A stretch of DNA of 7,421 bases, taken from NCBI GenBank assembly GCA_964390795.1, contig CAYMLQ010000307.1, forward strand, positions 1 to 7,421, given 5' to 3'. Origin of the DNA: CAYMLQ01 sp964390795. Lineage in GTDB: Bacteria > Verrucomicrobiota > Kiritimatiellia > RFP12 > UBA1067. Positions 6,601 through 7,421 of the stretch are shown here, piece after piece (within the stretch, counting starts at the first letter, position 1; every line of letters begins with the position of its first letter). The notes beneath the pieces were generated by a model. The model was not told the origin of the DNA and did no database searches. It saw only the letters and a program-made list of their open reading frames with translations. Position numbers and translations under genes: made by a program.

Positions 6601-7421
6601 ATGTGACCGGGGCGACGACGACGGTGTTCATGGCCGGCGGCAGCGTGAGACTCACGGCGACCTTCAGGCCGCGCGACGACCTGCCGGGCGACGTCAGCTG
6701 GCTGCGGGTGAGCGGCTACGGAGTCACCAACAGCCAGCTGGTGCAGGCTGGGACGCGGGTGCCTGTGACCGCGCCTGCGGCGCCGGGCGGCAAGGTCTTC
6801 GGCTGGTGGCGCGTGTCGCCTGCGGGGGCGGACCTGGGCGCAGGGTTTGACGTTCACGCGGCGGCGACGGAGCTGGTCATGCCGCTGGGCGAGGTGCTTC
6901 TGGCGGCCGTGTACGTGCCGAACCCCGGCACCTCGGTCGGGTTTGCGGACGTGCGGCTGGTGGACAGCCGGACAGACGCCGACTTGCCGGGCGCGCTGTG
7001 GAGTCCGGACCGGGTCAACTGGTACGAGGCGAGCCTCTGCCCGCTGAAGCCGGGGACCTACAGCCTGACGTTCAAGACGCCGGGACTGAACTGGCTGGTG
7101 CCCGCCGCACAGAGCGTGGTGGTCAAGAAGGACCAGACGTCGCTCGTGATCCGCGCATTCACCTGGGTGCCGGTTGTGAGCTGCGAGTTGGTCAAGGGCG
7201 CTGCGGGCGACGCGGTGACGCGGACGCCTGCCAACGGGCAGGTGCTGCCGGGCAAGACGGTGGCGCTCGCGGCGCGGCCGGCGTCGACCAGCGTGTTTGT
7301 ACAGTGGGAGAACGGCAGCGGGCTGGCGGCGAGGAGCGTGGCGCCGCCCACCAACGCCACGTACACGGCGACGTTCCGCCTGAAGGCGTCCTACACGAAC
7401 CAGCCGGTTCTGACCGCGGCG
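3699..7421 (+). CDS. Secreted protein with two SUMF1/FGE-fold domains and divergent InlB B-repeats; 3' end beyond the window
   Basis: The frame is open for 1241 codons to the right edge, so the protein is C-terminally incomplete. Residues 1-23 form a likely Sec signal (hydrophobic IFAAALAAAGL, cleavage near C-R-A-A) with an n-region charged only by histidines. Next come lead-in 1 (25-64, VVDL...GWTNDAYKT) and SUMF1-like domain 1 (65-272: FEMGSP, LPTEAQWEFACRAG, DMHGNV, RGGSF, GFRI). B-repeats 1-4 follow (277-559), then lead-in 2 (567-602), SUMF1-like domain 2 (603-838: FQMGS, LPTEAQWEFACRAG, DMHGNVFELCLDWY, RGGGF, GLRI), repeats 5-7 (845-1072), a beta-rich spacer (1073-1160) and repeat 8 (1161-1226). 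Both SUMF1 domains lack the paired active-site cysteines that follow GGS in true formylglycine-generating enzymes, so a binding or structural role outside the cell is more likely than sulfatase maturation. Domain 1 is compositionally distinct and shortened. The architecture is typical of Kiritimatiellota. Confidence 0.93.
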   Translation, partial: MHHSLHTWIFAAALAAAGLCRAASNDYLVVDLTAGAGATNYPVSYLSEVPAGGWTNDAYKTSLLVLRRIPRGTFEMGSPTNEVGRGDNEVQRSVTLSNDYYIGIFEVTEGQYRRVSYDGLSVPDSALPVVNVPSVVTYPVMFGSFLSGLQGGVSNMPFNLPTEAQWEFACRAGSADAYCFGSATNQLADYAWYSGNASDGRRPVGGRMPNSFGLFDMHGNVSEGTLSLNDEGLRVHRGGSFRDAASACRSAVRALYIDNLSVHKGFRICLTVPLELFTLTVTNGTGSGSSYTNGQEVAITANPPGVNEVFVCWTGDTQTVANVEATNTFIRMPGRNATVTATYKEAPYMLTVVNGGPSGLHAQGELVHIEADAPPAMKMFGHWEVVPNGVDLGTNFQAQSASTWLTMPPTHTILTAVYADIPTYTLTVVDGLWGSGSYTNGERVSIAAAAPSQHNTFRWTGYVATVANVTNWVTTLVMPPGNVTITATYPPIPYLLTVSGGLGGGSYTNGQTVTVIATNSPSALHAFDVWTGDTNGVADVSAPTTTVTMAGAATLKPSYRPIPMPDNTYMVVDLAAAQTNAAVSYLDAVPEEGWTDEYKTGKMVFRKVTAGAFQMGSAPGETIRLDETLHPVTMNKAFYLGLFEVTQAQWQQVYGNWPSAYSNEDDRATHPVERVSYATVRGTVNGAKWPAGALVDSSSFMGRFRAKTGVSSADLPTEAQWEFACRAGTTGAYAGILDDLAVYAANSANQTAAVGQKEPNAWGLYDMHGNVFELCLDWYAGDLGSGAQTDPVGATGSLQKYRIMRGGGFSSSGTLCRAGARGSILVTNSLPNAGLRIAQTVGLAYPLTVVGGTVNTGGMFFAGTKIPISAASQGEQMAFVKWVVLPAASKLGAQFQTNRADTVVTMPTNGVVLTATYALSTNFTALSVTGGTGGGTYRNGQTVTVRADAAPAWYVFDRWTGSTAAVANVTGATTTVFMAGGSVRLTATFRPRDDLPGDVSWLRVSGYGVTNSQLVQAGTRVPVTAPAAPGGKVFGWWRVSPAGADLGAGFDVHAAATELVMPLGEVLLAAVYVPNPGTSVGFADVRLVDSRTDADLPGALWSPDRVNWYEASLCPLKPGTYSLTFKTPGLNWLVPAAQSVVVKKDQTSLVIRAFTWVPVVSCELVKGAAGDAVTRTPANGQVLPGKTVALAARPASTSVFVQWENGSGLAARSVAPPTNATYTATFRLKASYTNQPVLTAA
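3891..4514 (+). other. Region encoding SUMF1-like domain 1, atypical composition
   Basis: Codons 65-272 encode the first FGE-fold domain. The part from about 3950 to 4500 uses AT-ending codons freely. Six TTA/CTA/TCA codons lie at 3984, 4134, 4329, 4395, 4416 and 4476, against three in the 965 codons after residue 276 and none in the divergent gene. The GNV to RGG interval is 18 residues shorter than in domain 2. Confidence 0.8.
4527..5375 (+). repeat. Coding repeats: InlB-type B-repeats 1-4
   Basis: Four modules of about 65-71 residues occupy 4527-4730, 4740-4952, 4968-5165 and 5178-5375. Repeats 1, 3 and 4 follow the plan LTV..G.G.GSYTNG.....F..WTG...VANV.....T..MP..N.T..A.Y. Repeat 2 lacks SYTNG and WTG and instead has HWEVVPNGVDLGTNF. 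They correspond to the divergent InlB B-repeat family (Flg_new-type), a small beta module in bacterial surface proteins, probably acting as stalk or ligand-contact units. Confidence 0.85.
5505..6212 (+). other. Region encoding SUMF1-like domain 2
   Basis: Codons 603-838 encode a fuller FGE-fold domain than the first: FQMGS (613-617), LFEVTQAQW, LPTEAQWEFACRAG (715-728), GLYDMHGNVFELCLDWY (ending at 779), RGGGF (805-809) and GLRI. It is GC-rich like the surrounding gene. Cys816 is at the usual CR(S/A) position, but there is no cysteine two residues after GGGF, so catalytic formylglycine generation is not expected. Confidence 0.8.
6231..6914 (+). repeat. Coding repeats: InlB-type B-repeats 5-7
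   Basis: Modules occupy 6231-6449, 6468-6665 and 6696-6914. Repeat 6 is of the GGGTYRNGQ...FDRWTG...VANV type. Repeats 5 and 7 are of the second type, with KWVVLPAASKLGAQF and WWRVSPAGADLGAGF in place of WTGDT..VANV. The two types therefore alternate after the second SUMF1 domain. Confidence 0.8.
7179..7376 (+). repeat. Coding repeat: divergent InlB-type B-repeat 8
   Basis: Residues 1161-1226 (ELVKG, PANGQVLPGKTVALAA, VFVQWENGSG, TYTATF) match the general B-repeat plan but are more diverged than the others. It follows an 88-residue beta-rich spacer (SPDRVNWYEA, LKPGTYSLTF) that I cannot assign to a family. The remaining 15 residues lead into a module outside the window. Confidence 0.65.

Noticed and set aside
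5858..6850. 330-codon plus-strand frame overlapping SUMF1 domain 2
   Set aside because: It lies inside the real gene in another frame, is Gly/Arg-rich and has no recognisable motif.

Overview
The window is GC-rich and reads like a chromosomal segment from a PVC-group bacterium, most likely Kiritimatiellota (Lentisphaerota or Verrucomicrobiota are the alternatives). The main clue is a very large secreted protein in which SUMF1/FGE-fold domains, each with a lead-in of the type VVDL...SYL..VP..GWT..YKT, alternate with divergent InlB-type B-repeats of the type LTV..G.GSGSYTNG...F..WTGDT..VANV...MP..N.T.TATY. From general knowledge this architecture is abundant in Kiritimatiellota. The phylum call is inference; no rRNA or marker gene is present. 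Layout: two large genes diverge from a 723-bp intergenic region, and both run off the window. On the minus strand (2975 down to base 1) is a lipoprotein resembling the GH106-like glycoside hydrolases. It has a lipobox, a barrel-like region with candidate acidic residues, a GATase-like region and C-terminal jelly-roll sugar-binding modules. Its 991 visible residues stop just after the conserved GPHHHK segment, so only a short C-terminal part may be missing. On the plus strand (3699 to the right edge) is a secreted multidomain protein, 1241 residues so far: signal peptide, lead-in, SUMF1-like domain 1, four B-repeats, a second lead-in, SUMF1-like domain 2, three B-repeats, a beta-rich spacer and one more B-repeat. 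Domain 1 differs from the rest of the gene in base and codon use and is contracted. The intergenic region holds a candidate sigma70-type promoter for each gene, a heptanucleotide tandem repeat abutting a strong GC hairpin and a C-tract, and a roughly 133-bp imperfect inverted repeat (3522-3654) that looks like a MITE or large REP-type element lying in the presumed leader of the plus-strand gene. Function: the pairing suggests a cell-surface or secreted polysaccharide degradation and binding locus, with the lipoprotein as hydrolase and the SUMF1/InlB protein as a surface binding or structural protein. This is inferred from domain type and proximity only. Long open frames antisense to both genes (notably 12-3014 on the plus strand) are artefacts of GC-rich coding and are not annotated.
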